A DNA stretch of 64,000 bases from Xylanimonas allomyrinae (GTDB taxonomy: Bacteria > Actinomycetota > Actinomycetes > Actinomycetales > Cellulomonadaceae), in the NCBI RefSeq assembly GCF_004135345.1, contig NZ_CP035495.1, positions 2,976,001-3,040,000 on the forward strand, read 5' to 3'. A program made the translations under genes and the position numbers. The notes below the pieces were generated by a model. The model ran no database searches and was not told where the DNA came from. It saw only the letters and a program-made list of their open reading frames with translations. This document shows, one piece after another, positions 1-11,004 of this stretch. The first letter of the stretch is position 1, and the number at the start of each line of letters is the position of its first letter.

Positions 1-236
1 TCGACCTGCAGCCGCAGGTCCGGGTGGTGGTGCAGGATCTCGACGGCCGTCGTGACCGCGCGGCCCGACGGCGAGGCGTAGGCCGCGGTGAAGTCCGACG
101 CCGCGAGGTGGCGGGCCGTGGTGCGCACGCCCGCGCGCCCCGTGCGTGTCAGTGGCGAGTTGGAGGATCCCTGCAAGATCGATCGAGCGTTGAAGTGCGT
201 CTGCCCGTGCCGTACGAGCGTGAGAGTGAGGGTCAT
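1..236 (-). CDS. Histidine phosphatase family protein, N-terminal part (cut by window edge)
   Basis: The minus strand reads an ATG at 236 followed by MTLTLTLVRHGQTHFNARS and continues open to base 1, so about 78 N-terminal residues are visible. The RHG motif near residue 9 carries the catalytic histidine that is transiently phosphorylated in the phosphoglycerate-mutase-like superfamily. It is followed by a substrate-side stretch (LQGSSNSPLT) and an ASPSGRA segment, as in small-molecule phosphatases of this family. An AAGGGA ribosome-binding site lies 5 nt before the ATG. It is transcribed away from the helicase gene at 354. The substrate cannot be told from this fragment. Confidence 0.8.
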   Translation of the reverse strand, partial: MTLTLTLVRHGQTHFNARSILQGSSNSPLTRTGRAGVRTTARHLAASDFTAAYASPSGRAVTTAVEILHHHPDLRLQV

Positions 237-353
237 CGTGGTCCCTTCGAGAGTTGTCCGACCACCCGACGGTAGCCATGCCGCGGTGGCGGGCGGGCGA
301 CCTCCAGATGACGTCCGCACGAAATCTCGGTGCGTGCCCGGCCGGTGTGGCGC

Positions 354-3300
354 ATGTACCTGACCGACGTCGGCCTGGTGCTGTCCGCGAGCGACCTCAC
401 GGCCGCCGCGACCTGCGAGCTGGCCTTCCTGCGCACGCTCGACGCGCGGCTCGGACGGCTCGCCGAACAGACGGCCGCACCGGACCCGATGCTCGCGCGC
501 ACGGCGACGCTCGGCACCGAGCACGAGGTGCGCGTGCTGCGCGACTACGAGGAGCAGTTCGGCGCCGCGCGCCGGGCCTCGGCCGGCCGTGGCGGCGTCG
601 TCACCGTCGAACGGCCCGCGCTGCACGATCCCGACGCCGTCGCCGCGGCGGTGGACGCGACGCGCGCCGCGTTCGCGGCCGATGCCGACGTCGTCTACCA
701 GGCGGTGTTCGCCGAGCCACCGGGCGGCGCGGACGAGAGCGGCCAGGGGCCGGCGCGGCCCGGGTTCGTCGGGTTCGCCGACTTCGTCGTGCGCCGGCCC
801 GACGGGCGATACCGCATCCAGGACTCCAAGCTCGCGCGGCACGCACGCGTCACCGCGCTGCTCCAGCTCGCCGCCTACGCGGTGCGACTGCGAGCCCTCG
901 GCGTGCCGGTGGACGACGACGTCGACCTCATCCTCGGCGACGGGACGGTCAGCACCCACCGGCTCGCCGACGTCGAACCCGTCTACCGGCTGCGGCGCGC
1001 CCACCTCGAACGGCTCGTGACCACGCACCTCGCCGATCCCGGGCCTGCCGCATGGGGCGACCCGCGCTGGGCGGTGTGCGGTCGCTGCACCGTGTGCGAC
1101 GCCGAGGCGACCGCACACCGCGACGTGCTGCTCGTCGCCGGGTTGCGCCGCGGGCAGCGCGACCGCCTCGCCCAGGCCGGCGTCACGACCATCGACGCGC
1201 TGGCGGCGTCGACGGGCCCCGTCGAGGGCATCGCCGTGACGACGCTGGCCGGGCTGCGTGAGCAGGCCGCGCTCCAGGTCGAGAGCGAGCGCGAGGCCGG
1301 CAAGGCGGCAGGGAGCCACCCCGCCCCCGCCGTGCGCGTGGTCGACGCGAGCGGCCTGGCCGTGATCCCCGAACCCGACGCCGGGGACGTGTTCTTCGAC
1401 TTCGAGGGCGACCCCCTCTACACCGAGGGCGACGGGACGCGCTGGGGGCTCGACTACCTGTTCGGGCTCGTCGAGGCCGACGGCACGTTCCGCGCGTGGT
1501 GGGCGCACAGCTTCGAGCAGGAGAAGCAGGCGCTGCTCGGGTTCCTCGACTACCTGCGCGAACGACGCCGCCGGCACCCCGGCCTGCACGTCTACCACTA
1601 CGCCTCCTACGAGCGCACCCACCTGCTGGCGCTCGCGGCCCGGCACGGCGTCGGCGAGCACGAGGTCGACCAGGTGCTGCGCGAGCACGTGCTCGTCGAC
1701 CTGTACCCCGTGGTGCGGCGCACGGTGCGCGTGGGCAGCCGGTCCTACTCCATCAAGAAGCTCGAACCGCTCTACATGGGCGACGACCTGCGGGCCGGCG
1801 AGGTACAGACGGCGGCCGCGTCGATCGACGAGTACGCCGCGGCGCGCGCCGCCGTCGAGCGCGGCGACGCCGCCCAGGGTCGGGCGCTGCTCGACGCCAT
1901 CGCCGACTACAACACGTACGACTGCCGCTCGACCCTCCGGCTGCGCGACTGGCTCCTGCGGCTCGCGCACGAGCACGGCGTCCGCCCCGCACCCGAGGCC
2001 GAGGCCGCTCCCGGCCCCGAGGTCGAGGCATCGCCGCTCGCGGCCCGCCTCGCGGCGCTCGCGGGCGACCCGATGGACCCGCACCGCACCGCCGACCAGC
2101 GTGCGCTCGGCCTCGCCGCCGCGGCGATCGACTACCACCGCCGCGAGCAGAAGTCGTTCTGGTGGGGGCACTTCTCACGGCTCGTCGAACCGCTCGCCGA
2201 CTGGGAAGGCACGCGTGACGTCATGCGCGTCGACGGCGTGCGCGTGCTGCGCGACTGGTTCCGCGACAAGGGTCAGCGGACCGACCGGCGCGTGCTGGAA
2301 CTGCGGGGCGAGTGGGGGCCCGGCAGCCGCCCCGTCGTGGGCTCCCGCCCATACCTGCTCTACGAGGACCCGGGCCCGTACCCCGACGCCGCGTCCGACC
2401 CAGGCGCGCGCTCGGCGCGGGGAGTGGGTGTGACCGAGGTGATCGACGACGCCACCGTGGTCGTCACCGAGACACTGCCCCAAGGCGCCGAGGGGCACGC
2501 GGACACGCCGAGCGCGCTGACGCCCGGCCCGCCGCCGAACGCGGGGGCACAGGTCGGGGCCATCGCCGAGTGGGCGACGGCGCTCGCGGACGCGGTCGAA
2601 CCCGCGAGCGTCGGCGGGGTCGGGCCTGCGAGCGTCGGCGGGGTCGGGCCTGCGGGACGCCGGGAGGCGGCGGCACCTGCGGAGACGACGCCGCTCGCGG
2701 CCGGCACCCCGGCGCCGGTGGGGTCGGCCGTCGGCGCGCCCGCATCGCGACCGTCCCCGGAGAGCGGCCTCCTGGCCGCCGCGGTGTGGCCGCGCGACGC
2801 CGTCGTCGACCTGCTGCGCCGTGCCGCCCCGCGCACGCGCGCGGGCGGGCTCGCGCCGGTACGCCCCGGACCCGACGGCGAGGACGACCTCCACGGGGCC
2901 GTGGTGGCGACGCTGCGCGACCTCGACGACTCCTACCTTGCCGTGCAGGGTCCGCCCGGCACGGGCAAGACGTACCTGGCCGGACACGTGGTCCGCACCC
3001 TCGTCGAGCGGTACCACTGGCGGATCGGCGTCGTCGCGCAGTCCCATGCGGTGGTGGAGAACGTGCTCGACGGCGTCGTGCGGGCGGGCCTCGACCCGGC
3101 GCTGGTGGGCAAGGAGCCGAACGACCCGGAGGCGGGCCCGGCGTTCACCGCGGTGCCGCGCACGCGGTACGCCGAGTTCTGCGCCGAGCGCGCCACCAGC
3201 GGGTTCGTGCTGGGCGGCACTGCCTGGGACTTCGCGAACCCGGGTCGCGTCGGGCGGCGCTCGCTCGACCTGCTCGTGGTCGACGAGGCGGGGCAGTACT

Positions 3301-4100
3301 CGCTGGGCACGACGATCGCCGCGGCTGTCGCGGCACGCAACCTGCTCCTGCTGGGCGACCCGCAGCAGCTTCCGCAGGTGTCGCAGGGCACGCATCCGGA
3401 GCCGGTCGACACCTCGGCGCTGGGCTGGCTCGCCGACGGGCACGACGTGCTGCCCACCGGGCTGGGCTACTTCCTCGCCGCGAGCCGCCGTATGCATCCG
3501 GCGGTCTCGCAGCCCGTGTCGGAGCTGTCCTACGAGGGCCGGCTGCATTCGCACCCGACGGCGTCGCTGCGCGCGCTCGACGGCGTCACGCCGGGCCTGC
3601 ACGTCCACCCGGTGCGGCACGCGGGGCGGTCGACCGAGTCGCCCGAGGAGGCGCAGGCCGTTGTCGAGATCGTCCGCTCCGTCGTCGGCCGGTGGTGGCG
3701 CACCGGGCCCGAGGACACAGGGCGTGCGCTGACGCCGGCGGACGTCGTGGTGGTGACCCCCTACAACGCGCAGGTGCTGTGCGTGCGGGCGGCGCTCGAC
3801 GGTGCGAGGCTGGGTGCGGCGCGCGTCGGCACCGTCGACAAGTTCCAGGGTCAGGAGGCCGCGGTCGCGATCGTCACCCTCGCGGCGTCCGACGCGGGTG
3901 AGGTGCCGCGCGGCATGGAGTTCCTGCTGATGAAGAACCGGCTCAACGTGGCGATCTCGCGCGCGCAGTGGGCCGCCTGGCTCGTGTGGAGCCCGGCCCT
4001 GCTCGACCACCTGCCGACGACGCCGGCGGCGCTGGCGCAACTCAGCGCGTTCGCCCGACTCGTGGGGGAGGGACCGCGGAACGGCAGGGAGGACCGATGA
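354..4100 (+). CDS. TM0106-type RecB-like nuclease fused to SF1 DNA helicase
   Basis: Predicted 1248 aa. The N-terminal third looks like a RecB/Cas4-like nuclease: a lone Cys near residue 17 and a CGRCTVC cluster near residue 240 could hold an iron-sulfur cluster, and the PD-(D/E)XK core is seen as DFVVRRPDG followed by IQDSK near residue 158 and QLAAY. A second nuclease-like module (VFFDFEGDP near residue 345, then HYASYE) resembles the RNase H-like exonuclease fold. The C-terminal half is an SF1 helicase: Walker A GPPGTGKT near 865, Walker B LLVVDEAGQ near 973, GDPQQLPQ, DKFQGQE and NVAISRAQ. A Pro/Ala-rich linker separates the halves. A GTG at 330 is also in frame, but the family usually begins MYL-like as at 354. 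The role is probably DNA repair or defence; no partner gene is adjacent. Confidence 0.85.
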   Translation: MYLTDVGLVLSASDLTAAATCELAFLRTLDARLGRLAEQTAAPDPMLARTATLGTEHEVRVLRDYEEQFGAARRASAGRGGVVTVERPALHDPDAVAAAVDATRAAFAADADVVYQAVFAEPPGGADESGQGPARPGFVGFADFVVRRPDGRYRIQDSKLARHARVTALLQLAAYAVRLRALGVPVDDDVDLILGDGTVSTHRLADVEPVYRLRRAHLERLVTTHLADPGPAAWGDPRWAVCGRCTVCDAEATAHRDVLLVAGLRRGQRDRLAQAGVTTIDALAASTGPVEGIAVTTLAGLREQAALQVESEREAGKAAGSHPAPAVRVVDASGLAVIPEPDAGDVFFDFEGDPLYTEGDGTRWGLDYLFGLVEADGTFRAWWAHSFEQEKQALLGFLDYLRERRRRHPGLHVYHYASYERTHLLALAARHGVGEHEVDQVLREHVLVDLYPVVRRTVRVGSRSYSIKKLEPLYMGDDLRAGEVQTAAASIDEYAAARAAVERGDAAQGRALLDAIADYNTYDCRSTLRLRDWLLRLAHEHGVRPAPEAEAAPGPEVEASPLAARLAALAGDPMDPHRTADQRALGLAAAAIDYHRREQKSFWWGHFSRLVEPLADWEGTRDVMRVDGVRVLRDWFRDKGQRTDRRVLELRGEWGPGSRPVVGSRPYLLYEDPGPYPDAASDPGARSARGVGVTEVIDDATVVVTETLPQGAEGHADTPSALTPGPPPNAGAQVGAIAEWATALADAVEPASVGGVGPASVGGVGPAGRREAAAPAETTPLAAGTPAPVGSAVGAPASRPSPESGLLAAAVWPRDAVVDLLRRAAPRTRAGGLAPVRPGPDGEDDLHGAVVATLRDLDDSYLAVQGPPGTGKTYLAGHVVRTLVERYHWRIGVVAQSHAVVENVLDGVVRAGLDPALVGKEPNDPEAGPAFTAVPRTRYAEFCAERATSGFVLGGTAWDFANPGRVGRRSLDLLVVDEAGQYSLGTTIAAAVAARNLLLLGDPQQLPQVSQGTHPEPVDTSALGWLADGHDVLPTGLGYFLAASRRMHPAVSQPVSELSYEGRLHSHPTASLRALDGVTPGLHVHPVRHAGRSTESPEEAQAVVEIVRSVVGRWWRTGPEDTGRALTPADVVVVTPYNAQVLCVRAALDGARLGAARVGTVDKFQGQEAAVAIVTLAASDAGEVPRGMEFLLMKNRLNVAISRAQWAAWLVWSPALLDHLPTTPAALAQLSAFARLVGEGPRNGREDR

Positions 4101-4236
4101 TTCGCGGAGCCTGACCCGGTCTTGCTCTCGGACGGGCTCGGACGGGCAGTGCCCGCACCGGCAGTGCCCGAAAAGGCGGTGCCCGGACGGGTCGGTGCCC
4201 AGACGAGGCATCGTCAGGCAGCGCGGGGAGGGCGTC

Positions 4237-4824
4237 ATGGCCAAGGTGGTCGCGGGGGCGACGGTGTCGCTCGACGGGTTCATGCAGGACTCGGCGGGCA
4301 GGTTCGAGGCGTTGTACGCCGACCACGCCGAGCTGAGGGACAGCGCGTACATGCGGGCGCTGCAGGCCGAGACGGGTGCGGTGCTCATGGGCCGGCGCAC
4401 GTTCGACCTTGCCGCGGACCCGGACAGCTATGCCGTGGACTACGAGTTCCAGGTGCCGGTCTTCGTCGTGACGCACGCCCCGCCGCAGGTCGCGCCTGCA
4501 CGCAACGAGCGGCTGTGGGTCACCTTCGTGACGGACGGCGTCCCGGCCGCCGTGCGGCAGGCGGTCGAGGCGGCAGGGGAGCGGGACGTGACGTTCATCG
4601 GCGGCGCGGACGTGTTCCGCCAGCTCCTGGCGGCGGGGCTCGTCGACGAGCTCGCGGTGGACGTCATGCCGATCCTGTTCGGCGGCGGGCTGCGCCTGTT
4701 CGACGGCGACCCGCCCGCACGGCTGGAGAAGCTGAGCGTCCAGGAGGTCGGTGCGCGCACCTGCCTGAGGTACCGGGTGGTGCCGGAACCCGCGGCTCAG
4801 GTGGCGACGTCGCCGTCCACGTAG
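4237..4824 (+). CDS. Dihydrofolate reductase family protein (RibD C-terminal domain)
   Basis: Predicted 195 aa. The start ATG at 4237 has a GGGAGG ribosome-binding site 5 nt upstream; an in-frame ATG at 4195 lacks one. The protein opens with MAKVVAGATVSLDGFM, has a GRRTFD turn near residue 64 and FIGGADVFRQLL near residue 125, the usual NADPH-binding signature of the RibD-C/DHFR-like superfamily of stand-alone reductases. The family reduces diverse small substrates and the specific one is not predictable. The 3' end overlaps the convergent ychJ-like gene by 28 nt. The 135-bp gap upstream holds short direct repeats containing GTGCCCG but no clear gene. Confidence 0.85.
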   Translation: MAKVVAGATVSLDGFMQDSAGRFEALYADHAELRDSAYMRALQAETGAVLMGRRTFDLAADPDSYAVDYEFQVPVFVVTHAPPQVAPARNERLWVTFVTDGVPAAVRQAVEAAGERDVTFIGGADVFRQLLAAGLVDELAVDVMPILFGGGLRLFDGDPPARLEKLSVQEVGARTCLRYRVVPEPAAQVATSPST

Positions 4825-5195
4825 AGCCATCGGCCGTTCTCGCGCACGAACCGGCTCCTCTCGTGCAGGCGCCCCCGCTCGCCCGTGACCGGGTTGCGCC
4901 ACGACGCCGCGAACTCGACCTCGCCTGCGTCGTCGAACGGTCCGCCTGCGTGTACCGCGAGGATGTCGAGGCGGCGCCAGGCGACGTCGTCGTCGAGGTC
5001 GAGCGTCGCCGGGCGGGTGCCGGGGTGCCACGAGGCGCGCAGCCAGGCGACGTCGCCCACGGCGAACGCGCTGTACCGCGACCGCATGAGCGCCTCCGCG
5101 GTGGCCGCGACCCGTGTGCCGCGCAGGACGGGCGCGCAGCACTCGCCGAACGGGAGCCCGGACAGGCACGGGCACCGGGCGTCGTCGGCGATCAC
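4797..5195 (-). CDS. YchJ family protein (UPF0225) with SEC-C motif
   Basis: Predicted 132 aa, close to the family's usual length. The N terminus has the SEC-C zinc-binding pattern CPCLSGLPFGECC, followed by the family hallmark ALMRSRYSAFAVGD and the NTF2-like core ending GRWLYVDGD. The GTG start at 5195 overlaps the stop codon of the upstream MFS gene (GTGA), so the two are translationally coupled. Function is unknown; SEC-C motifs occur in SecA and in many small proteins, and the NTF2-like core suggests a small ligand or protein partner. Confidence 0.85.
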   Translation of the reverse strand: MIADDARCPCLSGLPFGECCAPVLRGTRVAATAEALMRSRYSAFAVGDVAWLRASWHPGTRPATLDLDDDVAWRRLDILAVHAGGPFDDAGEVEFAASWRNPVTGERGRLHERSRFVRENGRWLYVDGDVAT

Positions 5196-6445
5196 CGTGG
5201 CTCCGCGGTGAGGGCGTCGTCGATGGCCTGGCGGTGTGCCGGCAGGGGTGGGTTGAAGCGGTTCTCCGCGATCACCGCGACGAGCGCCAGGAGCGCGAGC
5301 CCGGAACCCATGAGGGGCACCGCGCGCACGCCGACCGTCGCCGTCAGGGCCGCGCCGAGGCCCGACCCGGCCGCGATGCCGAGGTTGAAGGTGGCCGAGG
5401 ACACCGCGACGCTCATGTCGGTGGATCCCGGGGCGACCAGCATCACGCGGTGGGACAGCGCGGGCGGGATGGTGGCGAACGCTCCGCCGAACAGGATCAG
5501 GCCCGCGACGGCGGCCAGGTGGTTCGGGCTGAACGCCCACAGCAGGACCTGCGCGACGGTGACCACGGCGATCGCCGTGGCGAGCGACCCCCACGAGTGC
5601 CGGTCGAGGACCCGCCCCACGACGAGCGCGCCGACGACGCCCGCACCGCCCTGGATCGCGAGCAGCCACGGCATGTCGGCCCGGGCGTACCCCGCGACGT
5701 CCTGCAGGAGCTGGGTCACGAACGTGATGAGCCCGAACGCCCCGGTGACGATGAGCGCCGTCGCCACGAGCTGGAACCCGAGGCGGCGCCGGCTCGGGAA
5801 CGGGGCGCGCGAGGCCCCGCCTTCCGACGGCTTGACCGTCGGGAACAGCACGATGACGATCACGAAGATCACCAGCGACAGGGCCGCGACCGCCCAGAAC
5901 GCGGCCCGCCAGGTGGTGTGCTCGCCGAGCCACGTGCCGGCCGGGATGCCGAGCACGGGGGCGAGCGAGTTGCCGAGCGCCAGGCGCGCCATGACGCGCC
6001 CGCGCACACGCGGCGGGAACAGACCGAGGGTTCCGGGGATCACGGCCACCCAGAACAGCGCCTGGGCGAGTGCCGTGACCAGGCGGGCGGCGAGCACCGA
6101 CTCGTAGCTGCCGGCCAGGCCGGCCCACAGCGTCGCGACGGCGGCCAGCCCCACCGTGGCCGACAGCACCCACCGGCGTGGGATGCGTTTGGTCCAGTGC
6201 GCGAGGGGCACCGTCGCGACGAGCACCACGAGCGCGTAGCCGGTCACAAGCAGGCCGATGCGCGACGTCGTCGTGCCGAGGTCGGGCGCCATCATGGTGA
6301 GCAGGCCGCTCGGCAGGCCTTCGACCAGCACGAACAGGAACGTCGAGACGGCCATCGCGACGAGGATCACCGTCGCGCGCCGCGGGTCGACGATGCCTGG
6401 ACCGGAGGTGCCGGGCGGGGAGGTCTGCGAGGGTGTCACGGTCAC
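5192..6445 (-). CDS. MFS transporter, DHA1-like drug exporter
   Basis: Predicted 417 aa with 12 hydrophobic segments, starting after a hydrophilic Pro/Thr-rich N terminus of about 24 residues. The loop after helix 2 reads PLAHWTKRIPRRWVL, the MFS motif A position, and the helix-5 region has GIPAGTWLGEHTTWRAAFW, typical of the AraJ/CmlA-type exporters (motif C area). It sits in the cytoplasmic membrane and is expected to exchange a small molecule for protons. It is transcribed with the downstream ychJ-like gene. Substrate is unknown. The interval 6446-6714 to the divergent hydrolase gene probably holds both promoters. Confidence 0.85.
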   Translation of the reverse strand: MTVTPSQTSPPGTSGPGIVDPRRATVILVAMAVSTFLFVLVEGLPSGLLTMMAPDLGTTTSRIGLLVTGYALVVLVATVPLAHWTKRIPRRWVLSATVGLAAVATLWAGLAGSYESVLAARLVTALAQALFWVAVIPGTLGLFPPRVRGRVMARLALGNSLAPVLGIPAGTWLGEHTTWRAAFWAVAALSLVIFVIVIVLFPTVKPSEGGASRAPFPSRRRLGFQLVATALIVTGAFGLITFVTQLLQDVAGYARADMPWLLAIQGGAGVVGALVVGRVLDRHSWGSLATAIAVVTVAQVLLWAFSPNHLAAVAGLILFGGAFATIPPALSHRVMLVAPGSTDMSVAVSSATFNLGIAAGSGLGAALTATVGVRAVPLMGSGLALLALVAVIAENRFNPPLPAHRQAIDDALTAEPR

Positions 6446-6714
6446 GAGGGTGCCTCCCGGCGGGGGATGGTGCCCGCGCAGGCGGCGGGCGGTCGGGGTG
6501 CCCGCGGGCTGTGGCCGTCAGGGTCGAATCGATCCTACGGACGCGCACGACGCCGCGGCGAGCGCCCGGCACCCGGCAGCGGGTACCGGCGCTGCCTGCC
6601 CGGCGGCGTACGTGACGGCCGGGCCTGCGGCCGAGGGCCGTGGGGGTGACGATGAGTCCAGCATCGCGCCGCGGTCTACCGCACCGTTCCCCGTCCCACC
6701 CGAAGGAGCCTGCC

Positions 6715-7578
6715 GTGCCCGCCACGAAGACCGTCACCCTCGACGTCCCCGGAGCCGTCCTGACCTACGACGTCCACGTGCCCGCCGAGCCCTCGGCTGC
6801 CCGGCCGCTGTTCGTGGTCGGCAGCCCCATGGGCGCCGCCGGGTTCGCCACGCTCGTGAGCCACTTCGCCGACCGGACCGTCGTCACCTACGACCCGCCC
6901 GGCATGGACCGCAGCACGATCACGCCCGGTCACCACCCGGACCCGCTGACGCGGGGTGTGGCGCTGCACGCCATCGGGCAGGCCGTGGGGCTGGGGCCGT
7001 ACGACTTCTTCGGCAACAGCGGCGGCGCCGTCGACGGGCTGGCCTGGGTGCAGCAGTTCCCGCGCGACCTGGTGCGCGCGGTGCTGCACGAGCCGCCGCT
7101 GGCCCCGGTGCTGCCCGACGGCGACGTGGTCGCGGCGGCGATGGACGACGTGCACGTGACATACGAGTCGCGGGGGTTCGGCGCCGCGATGGCGAAGTTC
7201 TTCGTGCTCGTCTCGGCGCAGGGCGAGCTGACCCCGGACTTCCTCGACCTGCCGGCCCCGGACCCGGCGCAGTTCGGCTTGCCCACGGCCGACGACGGCG
7301 TGCGCGGCGACGCCCTGCTGGGCGTCAACATGCGCACCATGCAGCACTGGGTGCCCGCCTTCGCGGCCGTGCGTGCGGCGTCGACGCAGATCGTCCCCGC
7401 GGTGGGCGCCGAGTCGGGCGGGACGATGGCCGCCCGCGCGGCGCGTGCCCTGGCCGAGGAGCTGGACCTCCCGGTGGTGGAGCTCCCTGGCGACCACGGC
7501 GCCTTCATGGGCGGCGAGTACGGCCAGCACGGCAAGCCCGAGGAGTTCGCCGCCGCCCTCCACACCCTCCTGCCCTGA
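6715..7578 (+). CDS. Alpha/beta hydrolase
   Basis: Predicted 287 aa. The start chosen is GTG at 6715, preceded by AAGGAG 6 nt upstream; upstream in-frame ATGs at 6640 and 6652 lack a ribosome-binding site. The fold is recognisable from FVVGSPMGAAGF (oxyanion region), VVTYDPPGMDRS, and the nucleophile elbow FFGNSGGAVDG with Ser102. The C terminus has LPGDHGAFMGG, supplying the catalytic His. Such enzymes hydrolyse esters or epoxides; the substrate is not evident. A strong hairpin follows 11 nt after the stop. Confidence 0.85.
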   Translation: MPATKTVTLDVPGAVLTYDVHVPAEPSAARPLFVVGSPMGAAGFATLVSHFADRTVVTYDPPGMDRSTITPGHHPDPLTRGVALHAIGQAVGLGPYDFFGNSGGAVDGLAWVQQFPRDLVRAVLHEPPLAPVLPDGDVVAAAMDDVHVTYESRGFGAAMAKFFVLVSAQGELTPDFLDLPAPDPAQFGLPTADDGVRGDALLGVNMRTMQHWVPAFAAVRAASTQIVPAVGAESGGTMAARAARALAEELDLPVVELPGDHGAFMGGEYGQHGKPEEFAAALHTLLP

Positions 7579-7588
7579 CCCCCGGTCA

Positions 7589-7650
7589 GGTCGGCAGTCC
7601 GTCGTCTGCGCGGCAGCCCGGGCGGCCGACCTGACGACGGACTGCCGACC
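7589..7650. terminator. Long perfect hairpin downstream of the hydrolase gene
   Basis: Two 18-nt perfectly complementary arms, 7589-7606 and 7633-7650, are separated by 26 nt that can pair further (CGGCAGCCCGGGCGGCC). No U-tract follows, as is common for actinobacterial terminators. The position right after a stop codon supports a transcription terminator, but the arm length is greater than usual. Confidence 0.6.
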
Positions 7651-7849
7651 GGCCACCCCTCCCCAGCCAAGGGAGTCATGAGCGGGTTTGGGAGGGGTCA
7701 ACGGTCGATCATCGACTTGCCAGCGATCGGGATACGCCATCGGTTCGCGGGGACCCCACCACCCTTGCCTACGGTCGGGGCACACGAATGGCGTGGGACT
7801 GCACGCCGCCTGCCGCACCCTTTCCCGATCTGCGGCATCGAGGATTTCC

Positions 7850-8739
7850 GTGAACTCACGCCACACCGCACGCCACCGCGTCGAGCGCGCCCCGCTGTCG
7901 ACCCTGACCGGCGCGATCCGTGCCGTCGCCGTCGAGGCTCCCAGGGGGGCGGGGCGCAGTGCCGTCGTCGTCGCCACGGCCGGGGGCATCGCGTTCTCGG
8001 CCATCGCGCCCGCGGGTGCCGAGCCGCTCGGGGGGAGACCTCCGGTGAGGCCGGGCTGCGCCTGGAGTCCCTGCCCGCGGTCACCGCCGACGGACCGGGT
8101 GCGGCCTCCGACGCGATCCGCCTGGCCGAGGCGCGCGCAGGCGGCGGCCGGGGCGAGTCCCTCGACCTCGCCACGCGGGTCGAGAAGCTCACCGAGCAGG
8201 CCGTCGTCGCGCTGAGCGCGGCGCCCACGGTCGTCGTGCCCGAGCAGACGCGCATCGACGTCGAGCGCATGGAGGACGACGACGTCGTGGCGACCATCGA
8301 GGTCACGCCCGCGCCGCCGCCGCCCGCACCGCGCCCGCAGCCGGCCCGCGCGGCGGCCGCCTCGCGCACCGCGGAGCGCCCGGCCCCTGTGACCGGGGCG
8401 CGTTCGGCGGCCGCGAGCATCGCGATGCGGTACATCGGCGTGCCCTACGTCTTCGGCAGCTCGAACCCGGCGGTCGGGTTCGACTGCTCGGGGCTGCTCG
8501 TCCACGTCTTCCGCCAGATCGGCGTCAACCTGCCGCACCAGTCGACGCGCATCCGTGACTCGGCGCTCACGCAGCGCATCTCGCGAGCGGACGCGCGGCC
8601 GGGCGACATCATCTGGTCGCCGGGTCACGTGACGATCTACCTCGGCGGTGGCCGCCAGATCGAGGCCACGCGGCCGGGTGAGACCGTCCGCACGAGCCAT
8701 CTCTGGCAGTCGAACCCGGTGTTCCTGCGGGTGATCTGA
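7850..8739 (+). CDS. NlpC/P60 (C40) peptidoglycan endopeptidase, frameshifted at a G6 run
   Basis: The gene reads in one frame from GTG 7850 (GAGGA ribosome-binding site 5 nt upstream) through a signal-like hydrophobic segment SAVVVATAGGIAFSAIAPAGAE, and in a second frame from about 8036 to the stop at 8739. Adding one G to the run at 8030-8035 joins them into about 296 aa. The C-terminal NlpC/P60 domain has the catalytic Cys in FDCSGLLVHV, the His in SPGHVTIYLG and the polar third residue near QIEATRPG. A Pro/Ala-rich linker precedes it. The enzyme would be secreted and cleave peptide stems of the cell wall. I infer a sequencing undercall rather than a true pseudogene, because both halves are well conserved in composition. 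Confidence 0.75.
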
Positions 8740-8751
8740 CTTTTCCGGGTA

Positions 8752-8783
8752 ATACCCCCCACGGTATAAACCCTGGGGGGTAT
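8752..8783. promoter_or_regulatory. CsoR/CstR-type operator upstream of the sulfur operon
   Basis: ATACC-N6-GGTAT lies at 8752-8767, and the outer arms ATACCCCCC (8752-8760) and GGGGGGTAT (8775-8783) form a larger perfect inverted repeat ending 9 nt before the ATG at 8793. The sequence is AT-rich at its edges with a G/C core, as in known CsoR-family operators of the ATACCC..GGGTAT kind. The operon it precedes encodes a CsoR-family repressor, so autoregulation is the simplest reading. Confidence 0.8.
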
Positions 8784-8792
8784 ACTGCTTGC

Positions 8793-10791
<1,999 letters not shown>

Positions 10792-10833
10792 CCGGGCGCG
10801 ACGCACCGAACCCCACGACCGAAGGAGACTCCT

Positions 10834-10995
10834 GTGTGTTACCCCACCCCCTGCGCGACCTGCGGCAAGACGACCTGGGCTGGCTGCGGCGAGCACGTCG
10901 ACGCCGTCAAGGCGCAGATACCGGCCGGGCAGTGGTGCGGCGGCCACGACGACGCACCCCCGACGGGATTCCTCGCGAGGGTCTTCGGCCGCTGA
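10834..10995 (+). CDS. 53-aa cysteine-rich small protein
   Basis: GTG start at 10834 with GAAGGAGA 5 nt upstream, an excellent ribosome-binding site. The product begins MCYPTPCATCGKTTWAGCG and contains Cys2, Cys7, Cys10, Cys18 and Cys35 plus His21 and His38, the make-up of a small zinc- or iron-binding knuckle; it ends with a hydrophobic FLARVFGR tail. It is the third gene of the sulfur operon, 42 nt after the repressor. I do not recognise a named family; a role in holding metal or sulfane sulfur is inference from composition and context. Confidence 0.75.
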   Translation: MCYPTPCATCGKTTWAGCGEHVDAVKAQIPAGQWCGGHDDAPPTGFLARVFGR

Positions 10996-11004
10996 CGGGC
11001 CGTC

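Noticed and set aside
2175-4400. 741-codon minus-strand frame opposite the helicase gene
   Set aside because: Shadow of a gene with intact helicase motifs; no domain or ribosome-binding site.
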